Part shown: piece by piece, positions 35,458 through 44,925 of the stretch
Layout of the letters: each line of letters begins with the position of its first letter
Numbering within the stretch: the stretch's first letter is position 1
Assembly (NCBI GenBank): GCA_048594375.1
Contig: JBMDXK010000018.1
Span: 1-64,000, forward strand
Length of the DNA stretch: 64,000 nucleotides
Source of the DNA: JBMDXK01 sp048594375
GTDB taxonomy: Bacteria > Pseudomonadota > Alphaproteobacteria > Rhizobiales > Methylopilaceae
Direction of reading: 5' to 3'
Notes under the pieces: generated by a model
The model's database searches: none
What the model was told of the DNA's origin: nothing
The model's input: only the letters and a program-made list of their open reading frames with translations
Position numbers and translations under genes: made by a program

Positions 35458-37737
35458 CTAAAGCCCCACATTATAGGCTGCTAACGCCGCCATATTCAGC
35501 AGTTCTGCATCCTTTACGCCCAGTGGCACGATCTGAACAGGCTTTTCAAGACCAACAAGTAAGGGGCCAATGACGGTAGAACCCGCCAAAGCTGGCAGCA
35601 TACGCGATGCAATAGAAGCTGCTGCCAGTGTTGGCATGACCAGCACATTGGCTTCATCGGAAAGACGGCAGAACGGATAGGCCGCTAAACGGTCTTTGTT
35701 GAGCGCAACGTCGGCGGTGATTTCACCATCCACTTCAAAATCGATACGCTGGGAATGCAGGATTTTTACCGCATCCCGAATAGCAGCACCGCATTTGCTG
35801 GGAGGGCTGCCAAACGTGGACGACGACAACAACGCTACCCGCGGCTCCTGCCCCAAACGCCGCGCTACACTGGCGGCAGCAAGTGCGGTTTTGGCGAGTT
35901 CATCTGCGGTTGGCTCTTCCGTAATTGCCGTATCGGCGATCAATACGAACCGCGAGCGGGAAATAGCAGCTGTAACGCCCATCACACGATGACCGGGTTT
36001 TGCATCAATCACCTTGCGCACATCTTCCAGCACTGTTGCATAGCTGCGAGTAACACCGGATACCATCGCATCCGCATCACCCAAAGCCACCATACAGGCT
36101 GCAAAAATATTGCGATCCTGATTAACAAGCCTTCCGGCATCACGCTGCAAATAGCCTTGCCGTTGCAGACGGTCATACAAATAAGACGTGTAATAGGCGT
36201 TCCGGTTGGAAAGAGCGGCATTGTGAATTTCAACGCCGTTGCCCAACTCAATGGTCAGGTTTTTAGCGGTTTCACGAATGCGGTCTTCGCGGCCGATCAA
36301 GATGGCTGTACCCAAGCCTTGCGCAGCATAAGCAGTTGCAGCGCGGATAACCTGTTCTTCTTCGCCTTCTGCAAACACAACACGCTTAGGATCGTTTTGC
36401 AACTTGTTAAAGATCTGCTGCAATGTTCCCGCGGCAGGATCACGGCGCGCGCGCAACTGGCTGCAATAATCATCCATGTTTGCAATCGGGAAACGGGCAA
36501 CGCCAGTTTCGGCCGCCGCTTTTGCAACAGCTGGTGGAACCGTGAAAATCAAACGCGGATCAAAAGGTACAGGAATAATGTATTCCGGGCCAAAATGCGG
36601 ACGCATACCATAAGCGGAGGCTACTTCATCCGGCACATCTTCACGGGCAAGGGCTGCTAGCGCATGAACGGCAGCAACCTTCATTTCCATATTGATGGTG
36701 GTGGCGCGCACATCCAGCGCTCCGCGGAAAATATACGGGAAGCCTAGAACATTGTTTACCTGATTCGGATAATCCGAGCGGCCTGTTGCCACAATCGCAT
36801 CATCGCGCACAGTGCGCACTTCTTCCGGCGTAATTTCAGGATCCGGATTGGCCATCGCAAAAATAATCGGCTTTGCGGCCATGGATTTTACCATTTTCGG
36901 TGTCAGCGCACCCTTTGCAGAGAGCCCAAGGAACACGTCCGCGCCTTTTAAGGCTTCTTCCAAGGTGCGCGCCGAGGTCGCCACCGCGTGCGCCGATTTC
37001 CACTGGTTCATGCCTTCTTTACGGCCTTTGTAAATCACCCCTTTGGTGTCACACAGTGTAATATTTTCAGGACGCCCACCCAAGGCACGAATAAGTTCGA
37101 GGCAGGCAATACCAGCTGCACCTGCGCCATTACACACCAGCTTCATATCTGCAATTTTGCGGCCTGTGAGGTGCAAAGCGTTGATAAGACCTGCCGCAGC
37201 AATGATTGCTGTGCCATGCTGGTCATCATGAAATACGGGAATATCCATGAGTTCCCGCAGCCTATCCTCAATGATAAAACATTCTGGCGCCTTGATATCT
37301 TCAAGATTGATCCCGCCAAAGGAAGGCCCAAGATAGCGCACTGCGTTGATGAACGCGTCTGCATCTTCGGTATCTACTTCCAGATCAATGGAATCTACAT
37401 CTGCAAAGCGTTTGAAAAGAACGGATTTCCCTTCCATTACTGGTTTGGATGCAAGCGCACCCAGATTGCCAAGACCCAGAATGGCCGTACCGTTGCTGAT
37501 GACCGCAACCATGTTGCCACGCGCGGTGTAGTCAAACGCTGTTGCAGGATTTTCTGCAATTGCACGCACGGGAACGGCAACGCCAGGAGAATAGGCTAAA
37601 GAAAGATCCCGCTGGGTGGCCATCGGCTTGGTTGGCACGATTTCCAGTTTGCCCGGCCGACCCATGGCGTGAAAATCAAGTGCTTCCTGATCCGAAAAAG
37701 AAGGGCGTTCAGGGCGAAATTTTTCAGTGCTGGACAT
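35458..37737 (-). CDS. maeB: NADP-dependent malic enzyme with phosphotransacetylase-like C-terminal domain
   Basis: Decarboxylates malate to pyruvate with NADP(+). The 759-residue protein has the MaeB layout: a malic enzyme domain (about 1-430) with the SLAYSPGVAVPVRAI, GKSVLFKRFADVDS and FHDDQHGTA metal/substrate motifs and a GAGAAGIACLELI nucleotide site, and a phosphotransacetylase-like C-terminal domain (about 435-759), which in characterised relatives is regulatory and binds acetyl-CoA. With pckA in the same window it supports the gluconeogenic and anaplerotic node. The 233 bases upstream, toward trpS, hold no gene. Confidence 0.95.
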   Translation of the reverse strand: MSSTEKFRPERPSFSDQEALDFHAMGRPGKLEIVPTKPMATQRDLSLAYSPGVAVPVRAIAENPATAFDYTARGNMVAVISNGTAILGLGNLGALASKPVMEGKSVLFKRFADVDSIDLEVDTEDADAFINAVRYLGPSFGGINLEDIKAPECFIIEDRLRELMDIPVFHDDQHGTAIIAAAGLINALHLTGRKIADMKLVCNGAGAAGIACLELIRALGGRPENITLCDTKGVIYKGRKEGMNQWKSAHAVATSARTLEEALKGADVFLGLSAKGALTPKMVKSMAAKPIIFAMANPDPEITPEEVRTVRDDAIVATGRSDYPNQVNNVLGFPYIFRGALDVRATTINMEMKVAAVHALAALAREDVPDEVASAYGMRPHFGPEYIIPVPFDPRLIFTVPPAVAKAAAETGVARFPIANMDDYCSQLRARRDPAAGTLQQIFNKLQNDPKRVVFAEGEEEQVIRAATAYAAQGLGTAILIGREDRIRETAKNLTIELGNGVEIHNAALSNRNAYYTSYLYDRLQRQGYLQRDAGRLVNQDRNIFAACMVALGDADAMVSGVTRSYATVLEDVRKVIDAKPGHRVMGVTAAISRSRFVLIADTAITEEPTADELAKTALAAASVARRLGQEPRVALLSSSTFGSPPSKCGAAIRDAVKILHSQRIDFEVDGEITADVALNKDRLAAYPFCRLSDEANVLVMPTLAAASIASRMLPALAGSTVIGPLLVGLEKPVQIVPLGVKDAELLNMAALAAYNVGL

Positions 37738-37970
37738 TGCAGATACAATCTTTCAGAAAATCACTTCGTATCTATTCCCCCAAGAAAATCAAGGGATACA
37801 GGCGAAGATCATGACAATGTGGGAGCCTTGCGATTCGCGCGCATCACAAGAACCACAAAGAATAGCGAATGGCAACCTAAAGCTTTTTAGCGCAAGTTGA
37901 AAGCTTTTTTAACGCCTTTACGCCGCATTCCTGCCTTTTTCAGCAGTTTCCTGTTTGGGAACAAAACAGC

Positions 37971-39026
37971 CTATACACGCGGTGGCTGAACAAAACCCAT
38001 GATATTTTTCACATCATAAACGGTTTTAAGCGCAATATGACGCGCACGCTCTGCGCCATCAGTCAAAAAGGCATCAATTGCAGGAATATCCTGCATCAAG
38101 CGGTTCATTTCACCGGCAATGGGGCTTAACTTTTCCACAGCCAAGTCAACCAGCGCGTTTTTGAACGTGGAAAATTGTGCTCCACCAAATTCACCCAGCA
38201 CTTCGGCTTTGCTCTTACGGGCAAGCGCAGCATAAATACCGACCAGATTATCGGCTTCCGGTTCCGCTTTCAGGCTTGCTTCATCGCTAGGCATCCCTTC
38301 TGCCGAACTGGTTTTTGCGCGGCGGATTTTCTGGGCAATGGTATCGGCAGAATCTGTCAGGTTAATACGCGAGGCATCCGAAGGATCAGATTTCGACATT
38401 TTTTTGGAGCCATCCCGCAGCGACATCACGCGCGTGGCAGGGCCGCTAATCATCGGTTCGGGTAAAATGAGATAATTTTCAGGATACCCCCCCGCCGCAA
38501 TAGACGCTTCAAAATCGGTATTGAATTTATGGGCAATATCCCGCGCCAGCTCCAAATGCTGTTTCTGGTCTTCCCCCACCGGCACATGGGTGGCTCGATA
38601 CAGCAGAATATCCGCAGCCATCAACACGGGATACGCATACAAGCCTACCGACGCATTCTCACGGTTTTTACCCGCTTTTTCCTTGAACTGCGTCATGCGG
38701 TTAAGCCAGCCAATACGGGCAACACAATTGAGCAGCCATGCCAGCTCCGCATGGTGTGTAACCTGACTCTGGTTAAAAATAATGTGCTTTACAGGATCAA
38801 TCCCGCACGCAATGAAAGCCGCTGCCACTTCACGGGTCGCTTTGCGCAGCTCCGCAGGGTCTTGCGCAACCGTAATGGCGTGCATATCCACAACACAAAA
38901 CAAACATTCATGTCCCTGCTGCAAATCCACAAACCGCGTAATTGCCCCAAGATAATTACCAAGATGCAGATTGCCCGTAGGCTGAACACCGGAAAAAATA
39001 CGGGTGTGCGGAGCGGAAGCAGTCAT
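37971..39026 (-). CDS. trpS: Tryptophan-tRNA ligase
   Basis: Class I aminoacyl-tRNA synthetase that charges tRNA-Trp. It has 351 residues from ATG 39026 (MTASAPHTRIFSG). The HIGH-like motif is GNLHLGNYLGA near residue 20, and the KMSKS motif is KKMSKSDPS near 205. The open frame extends seven codons to a TTG at 39047, but ATG fits the family's start better. AGGA precedes it at a 10-base spacing. It is divergent from the adenosine kinase gene. Confidence 0.95.
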   Translation of the reverse strand: MTASAPHTRIFSGVQPTGNLHLGNYLGAITRFVDLQQGHECLFCVVDMHAITVAQDPAELRKATREVAAAFIACGIDPVKHIIFNQSQVTHHAELAWLLNCVARIGWLNRMTQFKEKAGKNRENASVGLYAYPVLMAADILLYRATHVPVGEDQKQHLELARDIAHKFNTDFEASIAAGGYPENYLILPEPMISGPATRVMSLRDGSKKMSKSDPSDASRINLTDSADTIAQKIRRAKTSSAEGMPSDEASLKAEPEADNLVGIYAALARKSKAEVLGEFGGAQFSTFKNALVDLAVEKLSPIAGEMNRLMQDIPAIDAFLTDGAERARHIALKTVYDVKNIMGFVQPPRV

Positions 39027-39235
39027 GAGCGAAATATCCTGAAACAAATAAAGCTGTAACAGCCATCAGGGTTATGATATGTGCAAGCCACGCGCAAGCA
39101 TTAAAAATGCGTTAACGGTGGTTCAATAGATGTTGTGACTTTCCGGCGCACAGATTTTAACCATGGTGTGAAGGCTCCGCCGTTCGGCTCCGGGTGTTCA
39201 AATATGCCATGCTGCAATAAAAGGAGTGCCTGATC

Positions 39236-40249
39236 TTGGCCGAGATTAAATACGATGTTTTAGGTATTGGAAATGCTATTGTGGATGTGCTATCCCGCAC
39301 AGATGATGCATTTTTAGTCAATGAAAAGCTGGCCAAAGGCAGTATGGCGTTAATTGATGAAGAACGCGCTGAAAATCTTTACAGCGCTATTGGTTCTACC
39401 GTTCTGGTATCTGGCGGCAGCGCTGCCAATACTTGCGCAGGCATTGCATCTCTGGGCGCACGCACTGCATTCATTGGTAAAGTGCGCAATGATGCGCTTG
39501 GCAAAAGCTTTGGCCATGATCTGATAAATGCCGGCGTGGCTTATACAACGCCCACAGCAACAGAAGGTGCAACCACTGCCCGTTGTATCATTCTGGTGAC
39601 ACCGGATGGCGAACGCACGATGAATACATTCCTCGGAGCAAGCCAGAATCTCACCGCAGATGACGTGGATGCTGGACTGGTGGAAGCCAGTAAGATTATT
39701 TATCTGGAAGGCTATCTGTGGGATCCGTCTGCTGCAAAAGCCGCTTTCCGCAAAGCGGCCAAATATGCTCATGCAGCAGGGCGCAAAGTGGCGCTTTCGC
39801 TTTCCGACGCATTCTGCGTAGAACGTCACCGTGACGAATTTCTCGAACTGTGCCGCAACGGTACGGTGGATATTCTGTTTGCGAACGAATCCGAAGCAAA
39901 ATCACTGTATCAGACAGCTGATATTACTACAGCACTCGAATCGCTGCGTCGCGATGTTCCTCTGGCTGTTGTGACCCGCAGCGAAAAAGGTGCTGTCGTG
40001 CTGCAAGGCAGCCGTACAGTTCAGGTTCCATGCCAACCTGTTGAGATGGTTATGGATGCAACAGGTGCCGGTGATTTGTTTGCGGCAGGTTTTCTTGTGG
40101 GGCTCAGCCGTGAATTTGATCTGGATATTTGCGCCCGTCTGGGTGCGCTGGCTGCCGCCGAGGTAATCAGCCACATGGGCGCACGCCCGCAAACATCCCT
40201 GAAAGAACTCGCTGAAGCCGAAGGCTTGATGAAAACACAAGCCGCCTGA
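39236..40249 (+). CDS. Adenosine kinase (PfkB family)
   Basis: PfkB-family kinase that most likely phosphorylates adenosine to AMP. It has 337 residues. The substrate motif GIGNAIVDVL is at residues 9-18, the GGSAANTCAG segment at 60-69, and the catalytic MDATGAGDLFAAGFL at the C-terminal part. This type is annotated as adenosine kinase in alphaproteobacteria; ribokinase or fructokinase activity cannot be excluded. The start is TTG 39236, with AAGGAG nine bases upstream and no ATG in a suitable place. Confidence 0.9.
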   Translation: MAEIKYDVLGIGNAIVDVLSRTDDAFLVNEKLAKGSMALIDEERAENLYSAIGSTVLVSGGSAANTCAGIASLGARTAFIGKVRNDALGKSFGHDLINAGVAYTTPTATEGATTARCIILVTPDGERTMNTFLGASQNLTADDVDAGLVEASKIIYLEGYLWDPSAAKAAFRKAAKYAHAAGRKVALSLSDAFCVERHRDEFLELCRNGTVDILFANESEAKSLYQTADITTALESLRRDVPLAVVTRSEKGAVVLQGSRTVQVPCQPVEMVMDATGAGDLFAAGFLVGLSREFDLDICARLGALAAAEVISHMGARPQTSLKELAEAEGLMKTQAA

Positions 40250-40270
40250 TTTCTTCGCACCCTTCAACAT

Positions 40271-40305
40271 TTAAAAGCGTACCGCAAAACACGGGACGCT
40301 TTTAA
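40271..40305. terminator. Bidirectional terminator after the adenosine kinase gene
   Basis: TTAAAAGCGT (40271-40280) pairs with ACGCTTTTAA (40296-40305), with an inner CCG/CGG pair. It serves the kinase gene and the minus-strand GDP-mannose gene ending at 40339. Confidence 0.75.
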
Positions 40306-40338
40306 CAGTTGCGATCGGGCATGCAGAGTTCATACCGA

Positions 40339-41760
40339 TCAGCAATTAACTCTTCCATAGCGATCATCAAGGCGTACAATATCATTTTCGCATAAGATAT
40401 TTCCAGTCTGTACTTCGATCACAATGAGCGGTTCACGGCCAATGTTTTCCAATCTGTGTACAGCGCCGCAAGGAATATAGCGGGATTCTCCAGCGCTAAG
40501 CTCCCAACTCATTCCATCGCATATTACCCGTGCTGTTCCAGAAATAATGCTCCAGTGCTCTGCGCGGTTGAGATGCTTTTGTAAGGAAGTAGCGCCGGAC
40601 GGGTTAACATGCAGCCTTTTAATACAGTACCCCTCACTGCTTTCACGGACTGTAAAGAATCCCCACGGGCGTTCAACCGGGAGCATTTTTGCCGCAGATG
40701 GACAAGGCTTAGCACGAATGAGAATACCATCGTTGCTGGCGACAAGCACCATATCGTGTGCATTTTCAATTTTTAATGGCAGACTCTCGGAGTAGGCATA
40801 AACATTGGCTGTATTATTGCAGGTAACAAAACTGTTAACATTATTTCCTAAAATGTTTTTTTCAGATTTATTATAGACAGCCTCCCAACTTCCCAAATCA
40901 TTCCACCCGCAATCGAGTGGCACAACAATCCCTTGCGTGGTCTTTTCCATTACGGCGCGATCAAAAGGCAGCGAGGGGCAGCTGGAATAGGCTGCTGGGT
41001 CAAGAAAAATTATATTATTTTTCGGAATACTGTTTTGAACAGCCTCTTGAGTATGGCGCAATATATGCGGTTGATGGTGTGTGTACTGTGCGAGTATCTG
41101 CTGGGCAGATGCCAGAAATATGCCGGCGTTCCAAAGATAATTACCTGTTTCCAGAAAATGCTCTGCGCGTTGTTTATCGGGTTTTTCCACAAATGCATGA
41201 ATGGTATGCGCATTGCCGTTTTCCACTTTATCGCCACGGTGTATGTAGCCATATTCTGTAGCGGCATGGTCAGGAGTTATACCAAAAGTAACAATGCGAT
41301 CATGAGAAGCAGCCTTGATACCCTGAGCAAGCGCTTCATAAAAAACCGCAAGCTCATCAATTGCGTGGTCTGTGGGTAAAATCAGCAGCAATGCGTCAGG
41401 ATAAAGCGCGTGTATGTAATGCGCTGCCACTGCAACAGCAGCGGCTGTGTTACGCCCTTCTGGCTCCAGCAGCAATACTGCGTTCTGTAAAGAAGATTCT
41501 GCAAGCTGCTCTTCTAGCAAATGCCGGTGCAACAGATTGCCAATAATCACGGGGGTGGTGATATTCAAAGCCTCTGGTGCAGCAAAAATTCGGGAAAGTG
41601 TTTGCCGAAAAAGCGTTTCTTTGCCATTGATTGCAAGAAATTGTTTCGGCTTTTCCGGCGTAGAGAGCGGCCAGAGACGCGACCCTGATCCTCCCGCCAG
41701 CAAGACAGGAACAACACGCGGCACAATTTTCTGCGGGACCATGCTTAAAATTTCAGCCAT
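40339..41760 (-). CDS. Mannose-1-phosphate guanylyltransferase / mannose-6-phosphate isomerase
   Basis: Bifunctional enzyme making GDP-mannose for polysaccharide synthesis. It has 473 residues. The guanylyltransferase half has LAGGSGSRLWPLSTPEKPKQF near residue 20 and FVEKPD; the C-terminal isomerase half is a cupin with HLNRAEHWSIISG and the RYIPCGAVHRLENIG metal-binding region. The gene starts inside the 3' end of the upstream gene, overlapping by 16 bases, so the two are coupled. Other members of the local cluster are a glycosyltransferase and a putative outer-membrane protein. Confidence 0.93.
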   Translation of the reverse strand: MAEILSMVPQKIVPRVVPVLLAGGSGSRLWPLSTPEKPKQFLAINGKETLFRQTLSRIFAAPEALNITTPVIIGNLLHRHLLEEQLAESSLQNAVLLLEPEGRNTAAAVAVAAHYIHALYPDALLLILPTDHAIDELAVFYEALAQGIKAASHDRIVTFGITPDHAATEYGYIHRGDKVENGNAHTIHAFVEKPDKQRAEHFLETGNYLWNAGIFLASAQQILAQYTHHQPHILRHTQEAVQNSIPKNNIIFLDPAAYSSCPSLPFDRAVMEKTTQGIVVPLDCGWNDLGSWEAVYNKSEKNILGNNVNSFVTCNNTANVYAYSESLPLKIENAHDMVLVASNDGILIRAKPCPSAAKMLPVERPWGFFTVRESSEGYCIKRLHVNPSGATSLQKHLNRAEHWSIISGTARVICDGMSWELSAGESRYIPCGAVHRLENIGREPLIVIEVQTGNILCENDIVRLDDRYGRVNC

Positions 41761-42521
41761 AAACCACCAAAATATGTTTGTTCCTGCAAAGTATTAATTC
41801 CGCGAAGGGTGGTGCGTGTGCCTGCTTGCAATGCCCAGCGATGATTGAAATCCCATACGGCGCTGATCTGGATTTTATAATCCTGAAGCTCCGTGAAAAA
41901 ACTCTTGGGAGTACCGATGGACAAGGTATTAAAACTTTGCAGCAGCACCATCAATTTGCGCGAAACGCTGGCGCCGAGCGTTGCATCAATGCGCAGTTCA
42001 TCTGCGGGATCCCCGAAGCGGGCGCGGTAACCAATCTGCAAATCAGTAAAAAAATGACGCTTAAAAAGAGAAAAGCTATAACCAACCAGACCACGCGCAT
42101 CGGCCTGAAAATCGGTTTGACCCCATTCAACAGGATTTACATTGTTGCGCGCCCCTGGGATAAGTGCGCTCACCTGAACAGAAGCAATCGCATTGAAGCC
42201 TTCCCACACACGATACCGGCCACCTATTTCACTATAGCCTAAGCCGCTATACGCTGATTGTGTTGGATAGCCTATCTTGCGTTGCTCAAAGCGGGTGCTT
42301 CCCCAAACAGTGAGCGTCTCTGTCACGCCATATTCGCCATACAGCGTATCATAAAGCATGTGGTAACGCGGCAGGGCAATCAGCTTGCCACGCCGATCAT
42401 ACAGATGGGTGGCAAACGTATATTCACTGCTAAGCATCCATTTACTGGTACCCTTGCCCATAACCCAAGCGCCAGCCAGCGATGCTGATGGCACTGAAAA
42501 AACAAATAAAAACAATACCAT
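41745..42521 (-). CDS. Putative outer-membrane beta-barrel protein
   Basis: A 258-residue protein of no family I recognise. From ATG 42521 it has a probable Sec signal (VLFLFVFSVPSASLAGA), followed by alternating aromatic and polar strands (GLGYSEIGGRYRVWEGF, KRHFFTDLQIGYRARFG, WALQAGTRTT) and a C-terminal phenylalanine (GGLWLKF), the pattern of an outer-membrane barrel assembled by BamA. The start is uncertain, because the frame is open to 42665 and no site has a good ribosome binding sequence. It overlaps the GDP-mannose gene by 16 bases and may have a role in polysaccharide export or sensing. It could also be a channel of unknown type. Confidence 0.65.
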   Translation of the reverse strand: MVLFLFVFSVPSASLAGAWVMGKGTSKWMLSSEYTFATHLYDRRGKLIALPRYHMLYDTLYGEYGVTETLTVWGSTRFEQRKIGYPTQSAYSGLGYSEIGGRYRVWEGFNAIASVQVSALIPGARNNVNPVEWGQTDFQADARGLVGYSFSLFKRHFFTDLQIGYRARFGDPADELRIDATLGASVSRKLMVLLQSFNTLSIGTPKSFFTELQDYKIQISAVWDFNHRWALQAGTRTTLRGINTLQEQTYFGGLWLKF

Positions 42522-42692
42522 GGCAAGAATAAAGTAACGCAACGCAATGATACTCAAAAAAACATTTATCAAGGTTGAAATTTTCAACCCTGAATACTGT
42601 TGTAACGCAAACAAGAGAGGGTATTGATCTAAATGGTTTAAACCATAGAACAGTAATTCTTGCAAGAGTATCTTATGCGCAAAATGGTTTAT

Positions 42693-43466
42693 TTACTTGC
42701 AAATAGCAATTTCTACTGTACGGGCAAGAAGTTCAAGATCCTGAGGGCGTGAAAGGCGATGATCTCCATTTGTAACAAGCGTTATACTTGTGTCATCCAA
42801 CGCACATTCTTTAATAAAATCAAGTGTATGCTGCACAGGGACATCCGGATCTTGTGTGCCTTGCAAGATGTGGATTGGCGCACCTATATGCATCGGGTTA
42901 CCTAGCAGCAGGTGCTTCCGCCCCTCTTCAATAAGATGGCGGGTAATTGGATAAGGTTCTGGTGAGTACTCGGAGTGCCGCAGCCATTCTCCTTTTTTCA
43001 TGATGGTATCTTGAACATCTTTTGGAAACATATCCCACATCAGCTTATCGGTGAAATCCACTGCGGGTGCAATCAGTACGAGTCCTCTGAGTTTTTTGGC
43101 TTGTTTTGCCCATTCACGCGCTGCCAGCAATGCAAGCCAGCCTCCCATTGACGAGCCAACAAGCAGCGGCTCCTCACCACCATAAACTTCCAAGACAGCC
43201 AGGCTATCTTCAAACCATTGACCAATACTTCCTTTTGCAAAGTCACCCGATGATTCTCCGTGACCCGAATAGTCAAAGCGTGTGAAGCAATGTCCGGTAC
43301 GCTCTGCCCAAGCATCAAGATGAGCCGCTTTTGTAGCGCGCATATCAGAGCGGAAACCACCCAGCCAAATCACATTTGGCGCTTTACCGCTACGGGACAG
43401 AACAGCCAGCTGGCGACTATGCGCATCCTTGCCAACGGGGAGGAAATCAGGCTGATTATCATTCAT
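42693..43466 (-). CDS. Alpha/beta hydrolase, ABHD10-like
   Basis: Serine hydrolase of 257 residues with the alpha/beta fold. The nucleophile is in VGSSMGGWLALLAA near residue 105, the RFDYSGHGESSGDF segment resembles the mitochondrial ABHD10 (acyl-protein thioesterase or glucuronide esterase) family, and the acid and histidine lie in GTQDPDVPV and VTNGDHRLS. The substrate is unknown. It is on the same strand as the putative outer-membrane gene, 171 bases before the chosen start of that gene, and divergent from the GT4 gene. Confidence 0.87.
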   Translation of the reverse strand: MNDNQPDFLPVGKDAHSRQLAVLSRSGKAPNVIWLGGFRSDMRATKAAHLDAWAERTGHCFTRFDYSGHGESSGDFAKGSIGQWFEDSLAVLEVYGGEEPLLVGSSMGGWLALLAAREWAKQAKKLRGLVLIAPAVDFTDKLMWDMFPKDVQDTIMKKGEWLRHSEYSPEPYPITRHLIEEGRKHLLLGNPMHIGAPIHILQGTQDPDVPVQHTLDFIKECALDDTSITLVTNGDHRLSRPQDLELLARTVEIAICK

Positions 43467-43567
43467 TTTAAAACCTTTATTTTTAAATTCTTATGGCTTG
43501 TCTGCGTCTATGCCGTTGTATAAAGCTGATCTTACTGAATGTGAACTCTGCTTTGTGAGGGTGTATA

Positions 43568-44734
43568 ATGTCTTTTTTGGCAGGCCGTAGTGTATTGCAA
43601 ATCATTCCAGAGCTGGAAGCTGGCGGTGCAGAGCGTACAACAGTCGATATTGCAGAAGCTTTGTCAAAATCAGGAGCGCAAGCGCTGGTTGCTACACGCG
43701 GCGGACGACTTGTCGAAGAACTGGAGACAAAAGGCGGGAGGTTTATTCCTTTTCCGGCGCATACCAAGAACCCGTTTTTGATGCTGGTCAACATTTTTCG
43801 TCTTGTTAATCTGATTCGTACACTCAAAGTAGATGTTATTCATGCCCGCTCGCGGGCTCCGGCCTGGGTGGCATTAGCAGCAGCACGTCTGACCGGAATT
43901 CCTTTCGTAACCACATGGCATGGCAGCTATTCCGCGCGGAATGCCTTCAAAGAACTTTATAATTCGGTTATGGCGCGGGGTGATCGGGTAATTGCCAATT
44001 CCAATTGGACAGCAGAGCGCATCAAATCAGTGCATCCTTCAGCCGCTATAACGGTTATTCCACGGGGAACCGATCTGACGCGCTTTAATCCGGAAGCTTT
44101 CTCACCGGAAGAATGCCAAACCATGCGCGCACTTTGGGGGGCAAAACCCGAAGAAAAAATAATCCTTCTGGCGGCACGGATTACCCCCTGGAAAGGGCAT
44201 CGGGTGATGCTGGAGGCCGCATCCCAATTGCAACAGCAAGCCATACCTTTCCGAATTGTTTTTGCCGGCGATGCGCAAGGCAGGCTGGAATATGTAGAAG
44301 AATTAAAAGCGCAAGCTGCACAAAAAGGCATGGAGGATATACTGTGCTTTGCAGGCCATGTGGCGGATATTCCATTAGCGCAAGCTGCATCGGATTGCAT
44401 TGCTGTGCCATCCATTGAGCCGGAAGCATTCGGACGGGTTGCAGTGGAGGCACAAGCCATGGGAAAACCCGTGATTGTCACCGATAATGGCGCGATGGCT
44501 GAAACCGTGCTTTCTCCACCAGCAGTAGAAGCGCCATTGCGTACCGGATGGGTTATTCCGGCAGCAGATTCTCATGCTTTGGCAAGTGCATTGACCGAAG
44601 CTCTGAGCCTGACAGATGCAGAGCGGGCTGCGCTGGCTCAACGTGGACGAGAAAGGTCGCAAGATTATACACTGGAAGCGATGACAGCGGCTACTTTGCA
44701 GCTTTATGCAGAAATAATGCAAAAAGCGCCATAA
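43568..44734 (+). CDS. Glycosyltransferase, GT4 family
   Basis: Glycosyltransferase of 388 residues with the GT-B fold. The N-terminal half has LEAGGAERTTVDIAEAL (glycine-rich acceptor loop) and ITTWHGSY; the C-terminal donor domain has LAARITPWKGHRVMLEA, the E-x7-E motif in PSIEPEAFGRVAVEAQAMGKPVI. It resembles lipopolysaccharide or capsule transferases of the WaaG/RfaG kind. The acceptor sugar is unknown. It is divergent from the ABHD10-like gene, and its setting with GDP-mannose synthesis suggests mannosyl transfer, which is inference. Confidence 0.9.
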   Translation: MSFLAGRSVLQIIPELEAGGAERTTVDIAEALSKSGAQALVATRGGRLVEELETKGGRFIPFPAHTKNPFLMLVNIFRLVNLIRTLKVDVIHARSRAPAWVALAAARLTGIPFVTTWHGSYSARNAFKELYNSVMARGDRVIANSNWTAERIKSVHPSAAITVIPRGTDLTRFNPEAFSPEECQTMRALWGAKPEEKIILLAARITPWKGHRVMLEAASQLQQQAIPFRIVFAGDAQGRLEYVEELKAQAAQKGMEDILCFAGHVADIPLAQAASDCIAVPSIEPEAFGRVAVEAQAMGKPVIVTDNGAMAETVLSPPAVEAPLRTGWVIPAADSHALASALTEALSLTDAERAALAQRGRERSQDYTLEAMTAATLQLYAEIMQKAP

Positions 44735-44925
44735 GATTGGTTGACAATTGCGGAAATTATCACAATCTTGCCCTGAAAGTATTGTCTGTTAGGAAAACTG
44801 TATTTTATGAGGTCAATCTTGTAAAATAATGTTTTACCGTTTCAGGCTAACTTGAAACCATGTGAAGCGCATTCAAATGTCTCCGCCTCTTTGCAAGCGG
44901 AACATTCAATCAGGAGTTTACAGCC

